A stretch of 64,000 nt of DNA from Pseudomonas sp. GM48 (GTDB lineage Bacteria > Pseudomonadota > Gammaproteobacteria > Pseudomonadales > Pseudomonadaceae): contig NZ_AKJM01000056.1 in the NCBI RefSeq assembly GCF_000282335.1, positions 1 through 64,000 on the forward strand, in the 5' to 3' direction. A program made the position numbers and the translations under genes. The notes beneath the pieces were generated by a model, which did not search any database, was not told where the DNA came from, and saw only the letters and a program-made list of their open reading frames with translations. Shown one piece after another: positions 37,576-47,916 of this stretch. Position 1 is the stretch's first letter. The number at the start of each line of letters is the position of its first letter.

Positions 37576-38688
37576 ATGAGTGGCAATTTCCTCGCTCTGG
37601 CACAGCCGGGCGTGCAACAACTTTCGCCTTATGTTCCGGGCAAGCCCGTGGACGAACTGGCTCGTGAGCTGGACCTCGATCCAGCCAGCATCGTCAAGCT
37701 GGCGAGCAACGAAAACCCGCTGGGTCCCGGCCCCAAGGCGCTGGCGGCTATCCGTGAGGCGCTGGCCGAGCTGACCCGCTATCCGGACGGCAATGGTTTT
37801 GCGCTCAAGACCCTGCTGGCCGAACAGTGCCGCGTAGAGCTTAACCAGGTGACGTTGGGCAATGGTTCCAACGACATCCTGGAACTGGTTGCGCGTGCCT
37901 ATCTGGCGCCTGGCCTCAATGCCGTGTTCAGCGAGCATGCGTTCGCGGTCTACCCGATTGCTACTCAGGCAGTCGGCGCGCAGGCCAAGGTGGTTCCGGC
38001 CAAGGATTGGGGGCATGACCTGCCTGCCATGCTGGCAGCGATCGATGCCAATACCCGCGTGGTCTTCATCGCCAACCCGAACAACCCGACCGGGACCTGG
38101 TTCGACGCCGAGGCACTGGACGAATTCCTGCAGGATGTTCCGGAGCATGTGCTGGTCGTACTGGACGAGGCCTACATCGAGTACGCCGAAGGCAGCGATC
38201 TGCCGGATGGCCTGGACTTCCTGGCGGCTTATCCGAACCTGCTGGTTTCCCGTACCTTCTCCAAGGCCTATGGCCTGGCGGCACTGCGCGTGGGTTATGG
38301 CTTGTCCACGGCGGTGGTCGCAGACGTGCTGAACCGTGTACGCCAGCCGTTCAACGTCAACAGCCTGGCCCTGGCCGCTGCTTGTGCGGCGTTGAAGGAC
38401 GAAGAATATCTGGCGCAAAGTCGCCAGTTGAACGAGTCCGGCATGCAGCAACTGGAAGCCGGTTTCCGTGAACTGGGGCTGAGCTGGATTGCGTCCAAAG
38501 GCAATTTCATCTGCGTCGATCTCGGTCAAGTCGCGGCCCCGGTGTTCCAGGGCTTGCTTCGTGAAGGCGTGATCGTGCGTCCGGTGGCCAATTACGGCAT
38601 GCCGAATCACCTGCGCATCACCATTGGCCTGCCGGCAGAGAACAGCCGCTTCCTTGAGGCGCTGACCAAGGTTCTGGCTCGTGGTTGA
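37576..38688 (+). CDS. hisC: Histidinol-phosphate aminotransferase
   Basis: A 370-residue fold-I PLP aminotransferase. The Schiff-base Lys230 lies in RTFSKAYGLAALRVGY and the PLP phosphate-binding asparagine in NPNNPTGTW. Its place between pheA and the tyrA-aroA fusion suggests it also serves phenylalanine and tyrosine transamination, as proposed for the HisC2 type in pseudomonads. It overlaps the following gene by eight bases. Confidence 0.93.
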   Translation: MSGNFLALAQPGVQQLSPYVPGKPVDELARELDLDPASIVKLASNENPLGPGPKALAAIREALAELTRYPDGNGFALKTLLAEQCRVELNQVTLGNGSNDILELVARAYLAPGLNAVFSEHAFAVYPIATQAVGAQAKVVPAKDWGHDLPAMLAAIDANTRVVFIANPNNPTGTWFDAEALDEFLQDVPEHVLVVLDEAYIEYAEGSDLPDGLDFLAAYPNLLVSRTFSKAYGLAALRVGYGLSTAVVADVLNRVRQPFNVNSLALAAACAALKDEEYLAQSRQLNESGMQQLEAGFRELGLSWIASKGNFICVDLGQVAAPVFQGLLREGVIVRPVANYGMPNHLRITIGLPAENSRFLEALTKVLARG

Positions 38689-40924
38689 TGTCACTGCGCT
38701 GCAATCTGCTGAGCCTATGATCGGTCGCCTGGTGGTGGTCGGTCTTGGGTTGATCGGCGGTTCGTTTGCCAAGGGCTTGCGTGAAAGCGGCATGTGCCGC
38801 GAAGTGGTTGGGGTCGATCTCGATCCGCAATCGCGCAAGCTCGCGGTCGAGTTGGGTGTGGTGGATCGCTGCGAGGAAGACCTGGGCGTTGCTTGTCAGG
38901 GCGCCGACGTCATTCAGTTGGCGGTGCCGATCCTGGCCATGGAGAAAGTGCTCGCGCGTCTGGCCGGCATGGACCTGGGGCAAGCGATTCTGACCGATGT
39001 CGGCAGTGCCAAGGGCAATGTGGTGCGTGCGGCCACCGAAGCATTTGGCAGTATGCCGTCGTGCTTCGTGCCGGGGCACCCGATTGCCGGTTCCGAGCAA
39101 AGCGGGGTGGAAGCCTCCAATGCCGAGCTGTTCCGTCGCCACAAAGTGATCCTCACGCCGCTGGCGCAAACCGATCCGGCAGCTCTGGCGGTAGTCGATC
39201 GCCTGTGGCGCGAGTTGGGCGCCGATGTCGAACACATGCAGGTCGAGCGTCACGACGAAGTGCTGGCCGCGACCAGCCATCTGCCGCACTTGCTGGCGTT
39301 CGGCCTGGTCGATTCGTTGGCCAAGCGCAATGAAAATCTTGAGATCTTCCGTTACGCTGCGGGCGGTTTCCGCGATTTCACAAGAATCGCCGGAAGCGAC
39401 CCGGTCATGTGGCACGACATCTTCCTCGCCAACCGTGAAGCTGTCCTGCGCACACTCGATACATTTCGCAGCGATCTCGACGCCTTGCGCGACGCGGTCG
39501 ATGCAGGGGATGGGCACCAGTTGTTGGGCGTTTTCACTCGCGCCCGGGTTGCCCGCGAGCATTTCAGTAAAATCCTGGCCCGCAGGGCCTATGTGGACGC
39601 TATGAATTCCAACGATCTGATTTTCCTGGCTCAACCTGGTGGCCGCCTGTCCGGTCGGATTCGCGTACCAGGTGACAAATCGATTTCACACCGCTCGATC
39701 ATGCTTGGTTCCCTGGCTGAAGGCGTCACCGAAGTCGAAGGCTTCCTCGAGGGCGAAGATGCCCTGGCGACCTTGCAGGCATTCCGTGACATGGGCGTGG
39801 TCATTGAAGGCCCGCACCATGGTCGCGTGACCATTCATGGCGTCGGCCTGCATGGCCTGAAGCCTGCACCTGGCCCGATCTATCTGGGCAACTCCGGTAC
39901 TTCGATGCGCCTGCTGTCCGGCCTGCTGGCCGCGCAGAATTTCGACAGCACCCTGACCGGCGATGCTTCGCTGTCCAAGCGTCCGATGAATCGCGTGGCC
40001 AATCCGCTGCGTGAAATGGGCGCCGTGATCGAAACTGCCGCTGAAGGTCGTCCACCGATGATCATCCGTGGTGGCAACAAGCTCAAGGGTCTGACCTACA
40101 CCATGCCAATGGCCAGTGCCCAGGTTAAGTCCTGCCTGCTGCTGGCCGGTCTGTATGCTGAAGGCAAGACCACCGTGACCGAGCCGGCGCCTACCCGCGA
40201 CCATACCGAGCGCATGCTCCGTGGCTTCGGCTACCCGGTAACGGTCAACGGTGCGACCGCATCGGTCGAGTCCGGCAACAAGCTGACCGCGACCCACATT
40301 GAAGTCCCGGGTGATATCTCGTCTTCGGCGTTCTTTCTGGTGGCGGCATCGATCGCTGAGGGTTCGGAGCTGGTGCTGGAGCACGTCGGCATCAACCCGA
40401 CTCGAACCGGTGTGATCGACATCCTGCGCCTGATGGGCGCCGACATCACCCTGGAAAACCAGCGTGAAGTGGGTGGCGAGCCGGTAGCAGACTTGCGCGT
40501 ACGTGCAGCTAAACTCAAAGGTATCGAGATTCCCGAGGCGCTGGTTCCACTGGCCATCGACGAGTTCCCGGTGCTGTTCGTCGCCGCCGCATGCGCCGAA
40601 GGGCGCACCGTGCTGCGTGGTGCCGAAGAGCTGCGGGTCAAGGAGTCGGATCGTATCCAGGTCATGGCGGACGGTTTGCTGGCGCTGGGCGTCAAGTGCG
40701 AGCCAACCCCGGATGGCATCATCATCGACGGCGGCCAGATCGGCGGCGGTGAAGTGCACGGTCATGGCGATCACCGTATTGCCATGGCATTCAGCGTTGC
40801 TTCGCTGCGCGCCAGTGCACCTATCCGCATTCATGATTGTGCCAACGTCGCGACGTCGTTCCCGAACTTCCTGGCGCTGTGCGCACAGGTCGGAATTCGC
40901 GTGGCGCAAGAGGCACAGTCGTGA
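38681..40924 (+). CDS. aroA: TyrA-AroA fusion: prephenate dehydrogenase + EPSP synthase
   Basis: A 747-residue fusion. Residues about 10-300 form a TyrA dehydrogenase with the NAD loop [15 protein letters not shown] and the catalytic [10 protein letters not shown]. From about residue 308 (internal [14 protein letters not shown]) the AroA 5-enolpyruvylshikimate-3-phosphate synthase begins, with PGDKSISHR and the EPSP signature [13 protein letters not shown]; the late RVKESDR segment carries catalytic Glu and Arg. The open frame begins with GTG at 38681 inside hisC; an internal ATG (MIGRLVVVG) 12 codons later is an alternative. cmk overlaps the stop. Confidence 0.95.
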   Translation: MVDVTALQSAEPMIGRLVVVGLGLIGGSFAKGLRESGMCREVVGVDLDPQSRKLAVELGVVDRCEEDLGVACQGADVIQLAVPILAMEKVLARLAGMDLGQAILTDVGSAKGNVVRAATEAFGSMPSCFVPGHPIAGSEQSGVEASNAELFRRHKVILTPLAQTDPAALAVVDRLWRELGADVEHMQVERHDEVLAATSHLPHLLAFGLVDSLAKRNENLEIFRYAAGGFRDFTRIAGSDPVMWHDIFLANREAVLRTLDTFRSDLDALRDAVDAGDGHQLLGVFTRARVAREHFSKILARRAYVDAMNSNDLIFLAQPGGRLSGRIRVPGDKSISHRSIMLGSLAEGVTEVEGFLEGEDALATLQAFRDMGVVIEGPHHGRVTIHGVGLHGLKPAPGPIYLGNSGTSMRLLSGLLAAQNFDSTLTGDASLSKRPMNRVANPLREMGAVIETAAEGRPPMIIRGGNKLKGLTYTMPMASAQVKSCLLLAGLYAEGKTTVTEPAPTRDHTERMLRGFGYPVTVNGATASVESGNKLTATHIEVPGDISSSAFFLVAASIAEGSELVLEHVGINPTRTGVIDILRLMGADITLENQREVGGEPVADLRVRAAKLKGIEIPEALVPLAIDEFPVLFVAAACAEGRTVLRGAEELRVKESDRIQVMADGLLALGVKCEPTPDGIIIDGGQIGGGEVHGHGDHRIAMAFSVASLRASAPIRIHDCANVATSFPNFLALCAQVGIRVAQEAQS

Positions 40925-41610
40925 TCAACATTGCACCGGTCATCACCATCGATGGGCCAAGCGGCTCGGGCAAGGGTACGGTAGCCGGGATCCTGGCCAA
41001 GCGCCTGGGCTGGAACCTGCTGGATTCCGGTGCGTTGTACCGATTGCTGGCCTTCGCTGCGCATAACCATGGTGTCGACCTGACCAATGAAGAGCTGCTG
41101 AAGAAACTCGCCGCTCATCTGGATGTGCAATTCATCGCCGCGACGGACGGTCAGTTGCAACGCATCATTCTGGAAGGTGATGAAGTCAGCGATGTCATTC
41201 GCACCGAAAGCGTCGGTTCCGGCGCCTCCCAGGTGGCTGCGCTGCCCGCTGTACGTGAGGCGCTGCTGCAGCGCCAGCGTGCTTTTCAGGAAGCGCCGGG
41301 CCTTGTGGCGGATGGTCGCGACATGGGCACAGTGGTTTTTCCTGATGCGCCGCTGAAGATTTTTCTGACCGCCAGCGCCGAGGAGCGGGCACGCCGTCGA
41401 TATTTGCAGTTGAAGGGCAAAGTCGAGGGTGTTAGTCTGTCGAGTCTGCTAGATGAGATACGTGCGCGCGATGAGCGTGACACCCAGCGAGCGGTAGCCC
41501 CGCTCAAACCGGCGGCTGACGCCATACAGCTGGATTCCACGGAATTATCCATCGACCAGGTGCTGGAACGCATCATGAGCGAGATCGCCATTCGCGATAT
41601 CGCCGGGTGA
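40921..41610 (+). CDS. cmk: Cytidylate kinase
   Basis: A 229-residue CMP/dCMP kinase. The P-loop GPSGSGKGT is at residues 12-20, followed by [11 protein letters not shown] and the NMP-binding [12 protein letters not shown]; the lid helix includes [15 protein letters not shown]. The start is GTG at 40921 overlapping the aroA stop (GTGA), giving the expected short N-terminus before the P-loop; an open frame upstream in this phase is shadow sequence. Confidence 0.96.
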   Translation: MINIAPVITIDGPSGSGKGTVAGILAKRLGWNLLDSGALYRLLAFAAHNHGVDLTNEELLKKLAAHLDVQFIAATDGQLQRIILEGDEVSDVIRTESVGSGASQVAALPAVREALLQRQRAFQEAPGLVADGRDMGTVVFPDAPLKIFLTASAEERARRRYLQLKGKVEGVSLSSLLDEIRARDERDTQRAVAPLKPAADAIQLDSTELSIDQVLERIMSEIAIRDIAG

Positions 41611-41612
41611 CC

Positions 41613-41658
41613 AAGAAGGCCGCAGGGGACCAGTCATAGTCCTGCGGTGGCTTCTTTT
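41613..41658 (+). terminator. Hairpin between cmk and rpsA
   Basis: AAGAAG-G-CCGCAGG pairs with CCTGCGG-TG-GCTTCTT (interior loop of one against two or three bases) and is followed by TTTTAAA. It can be a partial terminator or a processing site; rpsA leaders are also sites of S1 self-control in gamma-proteobacteria. Confidence 0.75.
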
Positions 41659-41730
41659 AAATGAAACTAACCCATACCGTCTGGGGTGTGGAGATGGGCG
41701 TATTCTTCGCCCTCATCAACAGGAATTAAA

Positions 41731-43422
41731 ATGAGCGAAAGCTTTGCGGAACTCTTTGAAGAAAGCCTAAAAACCCTGAACCTTCAGGCAGGCTCCATCA
41801 TCACCGGTGTTATCGTTGATATCGATTACCAAGCTCGCTGGGTAACCGTTCACGCTGGCCTGAAGTCTGAAGCACTCATCCCGCTTGAGCAGTTCTACAA
41901 CGACGCTGGCGAACTGAACATCAACGTCGGTGACGAAGTTCACGTTGCTCTGGACTCGGTTGAAGACGGCTTTGGTGAAACCAAGCTGTCCCGTGAAAAA
42001 GCCAAGCGCGCTGAATGCTGGATTGTTCTGGAAGCAGCCTTCGCAGCCGAAGAAGTGGTCAAGGGCGTTATCAACGGTAAGGTTAAAGGCGGCTTCACTG
42101 TCGACGTTAACGGCATCCGTGCGTTCCTGCCAGGTTCTCTGGTTGACGTCCGTCCAGTGCGCGACACCACGCACCTGGAAGGCAAAGAGCTGGAATTCAA
42201 GGTCATCAAGCTGGACCAGAAGCGCAACAACGTTGTCGTTTCCCGTCGCAGCGTCCTGGAAGCCGAGAACTCCGCCGAGCGCGAAGCTCTGCTGGAATCC
42301 CTGCAGGAAGGCCAACAAGTCAAAGGTATCGTCAAGAACCTCACCGATTACGGCGCATTCGTCGATCTGGGTGGCGTCGATGGCCTGCTGCACATTACCG
42401 ACATGGCTTGGAAGCGTATCAAGCATCCTTCCGAAATCGTCAACGTTGGCGACGAGATCGATGTCAAGGTTCTGAAGTACGATCGCGAGCGCAATCGTGT
42501 TTCCCTGGGCCTGAAGCAACTGGGCGAAGATCCATGGGTTGCTATCAAAGCCCGTTACCCAGAAAGCACTCGCGTTACCGCTCGTGTAACCAACCTGACC
42601 GACTACGGCTGCTTCGCTGAGCTGGAAGAAGGCGTTGAAGGTCTGGTACACGTTTCCGAAATGGACTGGACCAACAAGAACATCCACCCTTCGAAAGTCG
42701 TACAAGTCGGCGACGAAGTGGAAGTTATGGTTCTGGACATCGACGAAGAGCGTCGTCGTATCTCCCTGGGCATCAAGCAGTGCAAATCTAACCCATGGGA
42801 AGATTTCTCTGGTCAGTTCAACAAGGGCGATAAAATCTCCGGCACCATCAAGTCGATCACCGATTTCGGTATCTTCATTGGTCTGGACGGCGGCATCGAC
42901 GGCCTGGTTCACCTGTCCGACATCTCCTGGAACGAAGTGGGCGAAGAAGCCGTACGCCGCTTCAAGAAGGGCGACGAGCTGGACACCGTTATCCTGTCGG
43001 TTGACCCAGAGCGCGAGCGCATCTCCCTGGGTATCAAGCAACTGGAAAGCGATCCGTTCTCCGAGTACGTTCAAGAGAACGACAAAGGCGCCATCGTTAA
43101 AGGCATCGTGAAGGAAGTTGACGCTAAAGGCGCCATCATCACTCTGGCCGACGATATCGAAGCAACTCTGAAAGCCTCCGAAATCAGCCGTGACCGCGTT
43201 GAAGACGCGCGCAACGTTCTGAAAGAAGGCGAAGAAGTAGAAGCCAAGATCATCAGCGTTGACCGCAAGAGCCGTGTAATCCAGCTCTCGATCAAGTCGA
43301 AAGACGTTGAAGACGAGAAAGAAGCAATCCAGAGCCTGCGCGACAAGCCAGTAGCTACTGATGCTCCTGTGGCCACCACTCTGGGTGACCTGCTGCGTGC
43401 ACAAATGGAAAAACAGAACTAA
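41731..43422 (+). CDS. rpsA: 30S ribosomal protein S1
   Basis: A 563-residue protein with six S1 RNA-binding repeats (about 85-95 residues each; repeats 3-6 share the pattern [20 protein letters not shown]). It unwinds mRNA at the ribosome. AGGAA lies before the ATG at 41731 and the [14 protein letters not shown]-terminus is conserved. Strong codon bias fits high expression. A terminator follows. Confidence 0.98.
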   Translation: MSESFAELFEESLKTLNLQAGSIITGVIVDIDYQARWVTVHAGLKSEALIPLEQFYNDAGELNINVGDEVHVALDSVEDGFGETKLSREKAKRAECWIVLEAAFAAEEVVKGVINGKVKGGFTVDVNGIRAFLPGSLVDVRPVRDTTHLEGKELEFKVIKLDQKRNNVVVSRRSVLEAENSAEREALLESLQEGQQVKGIVKNLTDYGAFVDLGGVDGLLHITDMAWKRIKHPSEIVNVGDEIDVKVLKYDRERNRVSLGLKQLGEDPWVAIKARYPESTRVTARVTNLTDYGCFAELEEGVEGLVHVSEMDWTNKNIHPSKVVQVGDEVEVMVLDIDEERRRISLGIKQCKSNPWEDFSGQFNKGDKISGTIKSITDFGIFIGLDGGIDGLVHLSDISWNEVGEEAVRRFKKGDELDTVILSVDPERERISLGIKQLESDPFSEYVQENDKGAIVKGIVKEVDAKGAIITLADDIEATLKASEISRDRVEDARNVLKEGEEVEAKIISVDRKSRVIQLSIKSKDVEDEKEAIQSLRDKPVATDAPVATTLGDLLRAQMEKQN

Positions 43423-43440
43423 GTTCTGACTTTCTGTACA

Positions 43441-43467
43441 AAAGGGCGACTTCGGTCGCCCTTTTTT
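43441..43467 (+). terminator. Rho-independent terminator after rpsA
   Basis: AAAGGGCGAC TTCG GTCGCCCTTTTTT: a 10-bp stem with a UUCG tetraloop and a T run. Confidence 0.95.
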
Positions 43468-43631
43468 GTGTCTGGAATTTGGTGGGTCGCGCCGGTTTTA
43501 CCAGCTCGAGTCGTGAACCAAAAATGCTGAGAAATTGTCTGATTGTTTAATCGGATCAAACGCTTATTAGCAGCTAGTCTTTAGCCTGAGACAAATGATC
43601 GCCCGGTAGGCTTTCTGGCAAAAGGATGTGA

Positions 43632-43913
43632 ATGAACAAGCTCATTGTCGCAGTAGCGGTTCTGGCGCTAGCGGGTTGTACCACCAACGCCAAAACTCAC
43701 GTGGTGCATGGGGTTAGCGGGATTGAGGTTGATTGTTCGGGGATCGGTTCTAAATGGGAGAGGTGTTACAAGCGCGCAGCTAAGGAGTGCAAGGGGCTGG
43801 GCTACAAAGTTTTGGCGAGGTCTGATGATGTCAAGGAAGAGGAGGAGGGTTTTCCTTTTGGGTTCAACCCGGCAGGCTTCCTGACGCGCACTATGTTGGT
43901 GATTTGCCGATGA
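43632..43913 (+). CDS. Small putative lipoprotein
   Basis: A 93-residue protein with a lipoprotein signal: MNKLIVAVAVLALAGC, lipobox LAGC with Cys16 as the lipid-bearing residue. The mature part has two further Cys residues (DCSG and ERCYKRAAKEC) likely to form disulfides, an acidic KEEEEG patch and a Phe/Gly-rich end. AAGGATG overlaps the ribosome site region before ATG. I do not recognise a named family; similar short lipoproteins lie before ihfB in other Pseudomonas. The 153 bases to ihfB hold its promoter region only. Confidence 0.75.
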   Translation: MNKLIVAVAVLALAGCTTNAKTHVVHGVSGIEVDCSGIGSKWERCYKRAAKECKGLGYKVLARSDDVKEEEEGFPFGFNPAGFLTRTMLVICR

Positions 43914-44066
43914 GAGGTTGTGGTTGCTCGGAAGTCTTCCTTCTTCCAGGAATCAGGCATTTTGAGGTGGTGGGATAGATGGCAAAACTCGGGCTGTTCA
44001 AAATCTTGCGGGCGTGCTAAAACCTTTGAAGCGCTGACCTAGCTGCTTGAAAAAGAAGGGAAAAAT

Positions 44067-44375
44067 ATGACGAAGTCGGAGTTGATCGAACGAATTGTCA
44101 CCCATCAAGGGCTGCTCTCATCCAAGGATGTGGAGTTGGCCATCAAGACCATGCTTGAGCAAATGTCCCAATGTCTGGCTACCGGGGATCGTATCGAGAT
44201 CCGGGGGTTTGGCAGCTTCTCTCTGCACTACCGCGCACCACGGGTCGGCCGTAACCCGAAAACCGGCCAGTCTGTCAGTCTCGACGGCAAGTTCGTTCCC
44301 CATTTCAAACCGGGTAAAGAGCTTAGGGATCGGGTGAATGAGGAAGAGGATGAGGATGATGCTGGTGAGTTTTAA
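44067..44375 (+). CDS. ihfB: Integration host factor subunit beta
   Basis: A 102-residue DNA-bending protein of the HU/IHF family. It has the helical base ([20 protein letters not shown]) and the beta-arm [15 protein letters not shown] with the intercalating proline, and ends in an acidic EEDEDD tail. With HimA it forms the IHF heterodimer. It marks the left border of the O-antigen locus, as in P. aeruginosa. Confidence 0.97.
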   Translation: MTKSELIERIVTHQGLLSSKDVELAIKTMLEQMSQCLATGDRIEIRGFGSFSLHYRAPRVGRNPKTGQSVSLDGKFVPHFKPGKELRDRVNEEEDEDDAGEF

Positions 44376-44398
44376 TGCGTTTTCCGGGGTAGGCTCTA

Positions 44399-44623
44399 AT
44401 GAATAGTTTCAGAAAGGCTGTCCTAGGGCTGTGCTTACTAGTTCTTTTTGCTACTATTCTGGTTTTTATGCTTGAAAATCAGCAGCTTACCTCTATTTCT
44501 TTTTTGGGGATGACAACGCAGCCGCTCCCGGTTTCTGTTTTCGTAGCGATATTTTTGCTAGGTGGTATTTTGCTTGGTCCGCTTTTGGCGATGGCTTTTA
44601 AGCAAAGGCGAAGCCGTACCTGA
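44399..44623 (+). CDS. lapA: LapA domain (DUF1049) inner-membrane protein
   Basis: A 74-residue protein with two membrane helices, NSFRKAVLGLCLLVLFATILVF-type at the start and VSVFVAIFLLGGILLGPLL later, and a central ENQQLTSISFLG segment, matching the lipopolysaccharide assembly protein A domain. It begins 24 bases after ihfB. The usual partner lapB is not adjacent. T-rich codons begin to appear here. Confidence 0.85.
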   Translation: MNSFRKAVLGLCLLVLFATILVFMLENQQLTSISFLGMTTQPLPVSVFVAIFLLGGILLGPLLAMAFKQRRSRT

Positions 44624-44702
44624 TTGAGCTGAAGATTTGCTGAGCTGAGTGATCAATCTGTAGTGGAAATTAAGAATTTTGAATAGTAAAGAATCCAATG
44701 AC

Positions 44703-45737
44703 ATGGGCGAGATTGATATCTCCGATATTTTTCGCGTGCTATGGAAAAAAAAATGGACGATTTTCGCTACTACAAGCGTAGTAACCTTGATTGCAGTAGC
44801 CTACGTTTTTTTGGCTCGCCCAGTTTATGAGGCAAGTGCAATTACTATGCCTCCTACTTACAAAGATATTGCGAATCTAAATTACGGCCGAGGCAGCGAA
44901 ACAGAGCTGGTTCCTATTACCGTTAAAGATGTTTACTCGATTTTTTTGCAGAGTTTGAGAGGCGAGACTCTCCGTCAAACATTCATTGCTGAAGTAATGG
45001 CACCCGGATCAAGTAAAGACGAGGGCGAGGCTCGCAGTAATCTTCTGTATTCCGAGCTTTCCAAGCTCTTGGTTGTGTCTCAGACAAGAAAAGATCTTCC
45101 TGATGAGTATGTGGTTACTATTCAAAGCAGTAACCCCGACCAAGCTGCGCAATGGGCGCAAGAATATATTCATCGAGCAGGTAAGTTGGCGGAGCAGGAA
45201 ATAATAAAAAACGTTTTATATGAGGCGGATGTCAAAGTTCGCAGTCTTGATCGACAGATTGCCGATTTGCGTGAAAATGCTCAAAAAGTCCGAGAGGATA
45301 CCATCACAAAACTGCGTGAAGCTCTTCGGGTTGCGAGCGCCATTGGATTGGAGAAGCCTCCTATTATTACTGGCAATCCCGCGGTTCAAATCGCTGGCAG
45401 CGTCGATGGGCAGCTCATTTACATGCGTGGCACTAAAGCGCTGGAAGCGGAAATTGAAAACCTGGAGGCGCGAGGTGAGAATGACCCTTTCATTGGGCGT
45501 CTGCGGGATCTTGAGTCAAAGCGGGCGTTTTACAAGTCCATTTCTTCAAATCTTCAGGATGTTGTCGCCTATCGCATGGATGGAGATGCTAAGCCACCGC
45601 TCAACCCTATAAAGCCTAAAAAATCTTTAATAATTATGCTCAGTTTTCTCTTTGGCGTGTTGTTGGGGGTGGGCTTTGTCTTGGTGCTCTATTTCCTTTC
45701 TTCGAATTCATCCAAGAGGTCTGTTTTTTCTCAGTAA
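44703..45737 (+). CDS. wzz: O-antigen chain length regulator Wzz
   Basis: A co-polymerase that sets O-antigen length. The N-terminal helix lies in KKKWTIFATTSVVTLIAVAYVFL and the C-terminal one in SLIIMLSFLFGVLLGVGFVLVL, preceded by the Pro-rich NPIKPKKS motif; a periplasmic coiled-coil domain lies between. Two starts are possible: ATG at 44703 (344 residues) used here, or TTG at 44679 (352 residues); neither has a strong ribosome site. First gene of the low-GC island. Confidence 0.92.
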   Translation: MGEIDISDIFRVLWKKKWTIFATTSVVTLIAVAYVFLARPVYEASAITMPPTYKDIANLNYGRGSETELVPITVKDVYSIFLQSLRGETLRQTFIAEVMAPGSSKDEGEARSNLLYSELSKLLVVSQTRKDLPDEYVVTIQSSNPDQAAQWAQEYIHRAGKLAEQEIIKNVLYEADVKVRSLDRQIADLRENAQKVREDTITKLREALRVASAIGLEKPPIITGNPAVQIAGSVDGQLIYMRGTKALEAEIENLEARGENDPFIGRLRDLESKRAFYKSISSNLQDVVAYRMDGDAKPPLNPIKPKKSLIIMLSFLFGVLLGVGFVLVLYFLSSNSSKRSVFSQ

Positions 45738-46662
45738 AGATGTGGTAATCCTTGTCATATCAATGACTGGCGGATTGATCAATTTTTCGCACGTATCATG
45801 ATGCGGTTGCTTATCAATGGGGGGGGGGCACTCGAAGTGATTAGGGTAATGCATACTCTTCAGTTTTTTGTTGATATCCTGCACTTTTGACTCTTTTTCT
45901 GCCCCTCCCCCCCATTCGTAACATCTATCAAGCTATTTAGTTGAAGAAGTTGCTGGCTATTTGTCGGCATTCTGAAGATTCGGCCTTGATTTTTCATTCT
46001 GGGGACTCCCATTTAAACCTGCAGCTTTGCCATGTGCCCGTTCGTCTGGTGATCAGAGTCTATGCTTTTTGCTCGGTTTTGCGTTGCTTGAGCGTACCAC
46101 CGATAAATTCCGACGGATTTTGCTCGAAAGGAGTGAATTTGTGCTTGATGGTCAGATTGTCGAATTGTGTGGCAGCGATGCTACGTGTGCACAGGTATAA
46201 TCAATTTTTTGTAGCAGTACGGACACAGTCCGATGGGGGTTTTGAATGGCCTGGTCGGCGGGTTTCGGTATTGCTTTCGAGCCCGATTACTGAGAGTTAT
46301 TTGCCATTTCAAGGCGTAGGCCCGGTTTGTATCGGCAGCGTGCCTTGAGCAAGGCGTTCTGGCTGATGAGTGAGGGTTGACTCTGGAGCGGTAAGTGTGT
46401 TGAATTTTCGGGTTTTTCTCAGTCGTACGTTGTTGTGTGGCCAGCATTTCTCATCTGGTAGCATGTAAAGGTGTGTTTGATGGTGGTACTGATGGTTGCT
46501 TGGATAAAGGAATTCAGGGGGCGTACCTTTTGTTGCTCCATTCGTATTGGCACGTGTGCTTAGGTGATGGATTACCCAGCAGTGGATGCCACTGCTTGGG
46601 TGTAGCTTTCTTGGCGTGATTCCAGGCTGCAAGAAAAAGGGCACTGCGATGAGGTTTGAAGT
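45738..46662. other. 0.9-kb gap without a supported gene, homopolymer runs
   Basis: Open frames exist on both strands (for example plus 45941-46348, 135 codons, and minus 46309-46689) but none has a ribosome site, recognisable motif or natural composition; the longest is rich in Cys, Ser, Arg and His as shadow frames are. The stretch carries G10 at 45819-45828 and C7 at 45907-45913. It may be a decayed gene or a remnant of a mobile element. Confidence 0.6.
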
Positions 46663-47916
46663 TTGGCAAGGTTGAAAGCTGGTATCCATTTCGCCTCCTC
46701 AATACTAGTGAAGGCCGTAGCAGGACTCATAGTAATAAAACTACTGGCTTGGAAGTTGGGGCCGGATGGTTTTGGATTGCTTGGTCAGCTCATGACGCTG
46801 GTTGCTATTACGGGCATGTTTGCTGGCGGTGGAATAACCAATGGTTTGATCAAGGTCCTGGCGGAATCACCTGTTGCATCGAAGGAAGGGAAGGCCTGGT
46901 TTGCTACGGCATTTACACTAACGACCGTAATCTCTGCAATTGTTGCACTGTTTTTGATGCTTTTCTCCAGCGCACTTTCAAGTCGTTTGATGCAGGGAGG
47001 GTTTACCGCTCTTTTCGTAGGCCTTGGGTTGGTACAAGCGATTGTGGGTTACGCAAGCTTGGTTCAGGCAGAGGCAAGCAGTCGTGGTGAGAGCGTTTTC
47101 TATGCGAAGGTCAATATATTAGGAACCGTACTTGGTACGCTTGTGTTGGCCCTCGCAGTCAACTCGTTTGGTTTTGACGGTGCTGCGTACTCGGTAATGC
47201 TAATGCCGGCATTAACCGCAATTGTCACATTGTTGTTTATGGCTTCAGGCCGGAGAGAGCTATTCCATTTTTCTAGATTCCTGGTCGATAGGGTTAGAAT
47301 GCGTCACCTGTTGTCTTTTTCAGTTTTGGCTTTGGTAGGTTCTACATCCGTTCCAGTTGCGCAAATTTTGATGCGTGATGGTATGGCGCAGAAGTTTGGC
47401 TGGGAGCAGGTGGGGTTGTGGCAGGGTGTGATTAAGCTGTCTGATGTCTATATGCAGTTCGTTGGTGTTGTTTTGATGAACTATGTGTTGCCTCGGTATG
47501 CATCAGCAGCAAATCTTAACTTGGTTATTAAAGAGTTTAAAATCAGTCTATTGTGGTTGTTGTCAGCTCTCATGTTAGGTTTTATCGCTCTTTATAGTCT
47601 GAAAAATATTGTTGTTAGGTTGGTTTTTTCAAACGAATTTCTTCCGATGACTGACTATTTTTTACCTCAAATGGTTGGAGATGTTTTTCGAACGATCGCG
47701 TCTGCAATATCTTTGATATTCATGGCTAGAGGTGCTGTGCGAGTGTCGATAATATTCGAATTTGCACAAGGTATATTTATTTTTAGCGTGTTTCTCATGC
47801 TGCTGAGTACTTTTGGGTCTATGGCTCCAGTGTATGCACACGTGATTACTTACGGGTTGCTTTCCATATTCATGGCCGTAGGGCTGGGATTTTGGTTTAA
47901 GAGAGGGAAATCATGA
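46663..47916 (+). CDS. wzx: O-antigen flippase Wzx
   Basis: A 417-residue membrane protein with about 12 hydrophobic segments and the MATE/Wzx pattern (KLLAWKLGPDGFGLLGQL early, then paired helices). It would flip undecaprenyl-linked repeat units across the inner membrane. The reading frame opens with TTG at 46663 with GAGG upstream; no ATG is available before the first helix. It overlaps the next gene by four bases (ATGA). The sequence is nearer WzxE-type flippases than MATE pumps. Confidence 0.88.
   Translation: MARLKAGIHFASSILVKAVAGLIVIKLLAWKLGPDGFGLLGQLMTLVAITGMFAGGGITNGLIKVLAESPVASKEGKAWFATAFTLTTVISAIVALFLMLFSSALSSRLMQGGFTALFVGLGLVQAIVGYASLVQAEASSRGESVFYAKVNILGTVLGTLVLALAVNSFGFDGAAYSVMLMPALTAIVTLLFMASGRRELFHFSRFLVDRVRMRHLLSFSVLALVGSTSVPVAQILMRDGMAQKFGWEQVGLWQGVIKLSDVYMQFVGVVLMNYVLPRYASAANLNLVIKEFKISLLWLLSALMLGFIALYSLKNIVVRLVFSNEFLPMTDYFLPQMVGDVFRTIASAISLIFMARGAVRVSIIFEFAQGIFIFSVFLMLLSTFGSMAPVYAHVITYGLLSIFMAVGLGFWFKRGKS

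Noticed and set aside
45941..46348. 135-codon plus-strand open frame after wzz
   Set aside because: No ribosome site worth the name, rich in Cys, Arg and Ser, no motif, and equal-length frames occur on the other strand.
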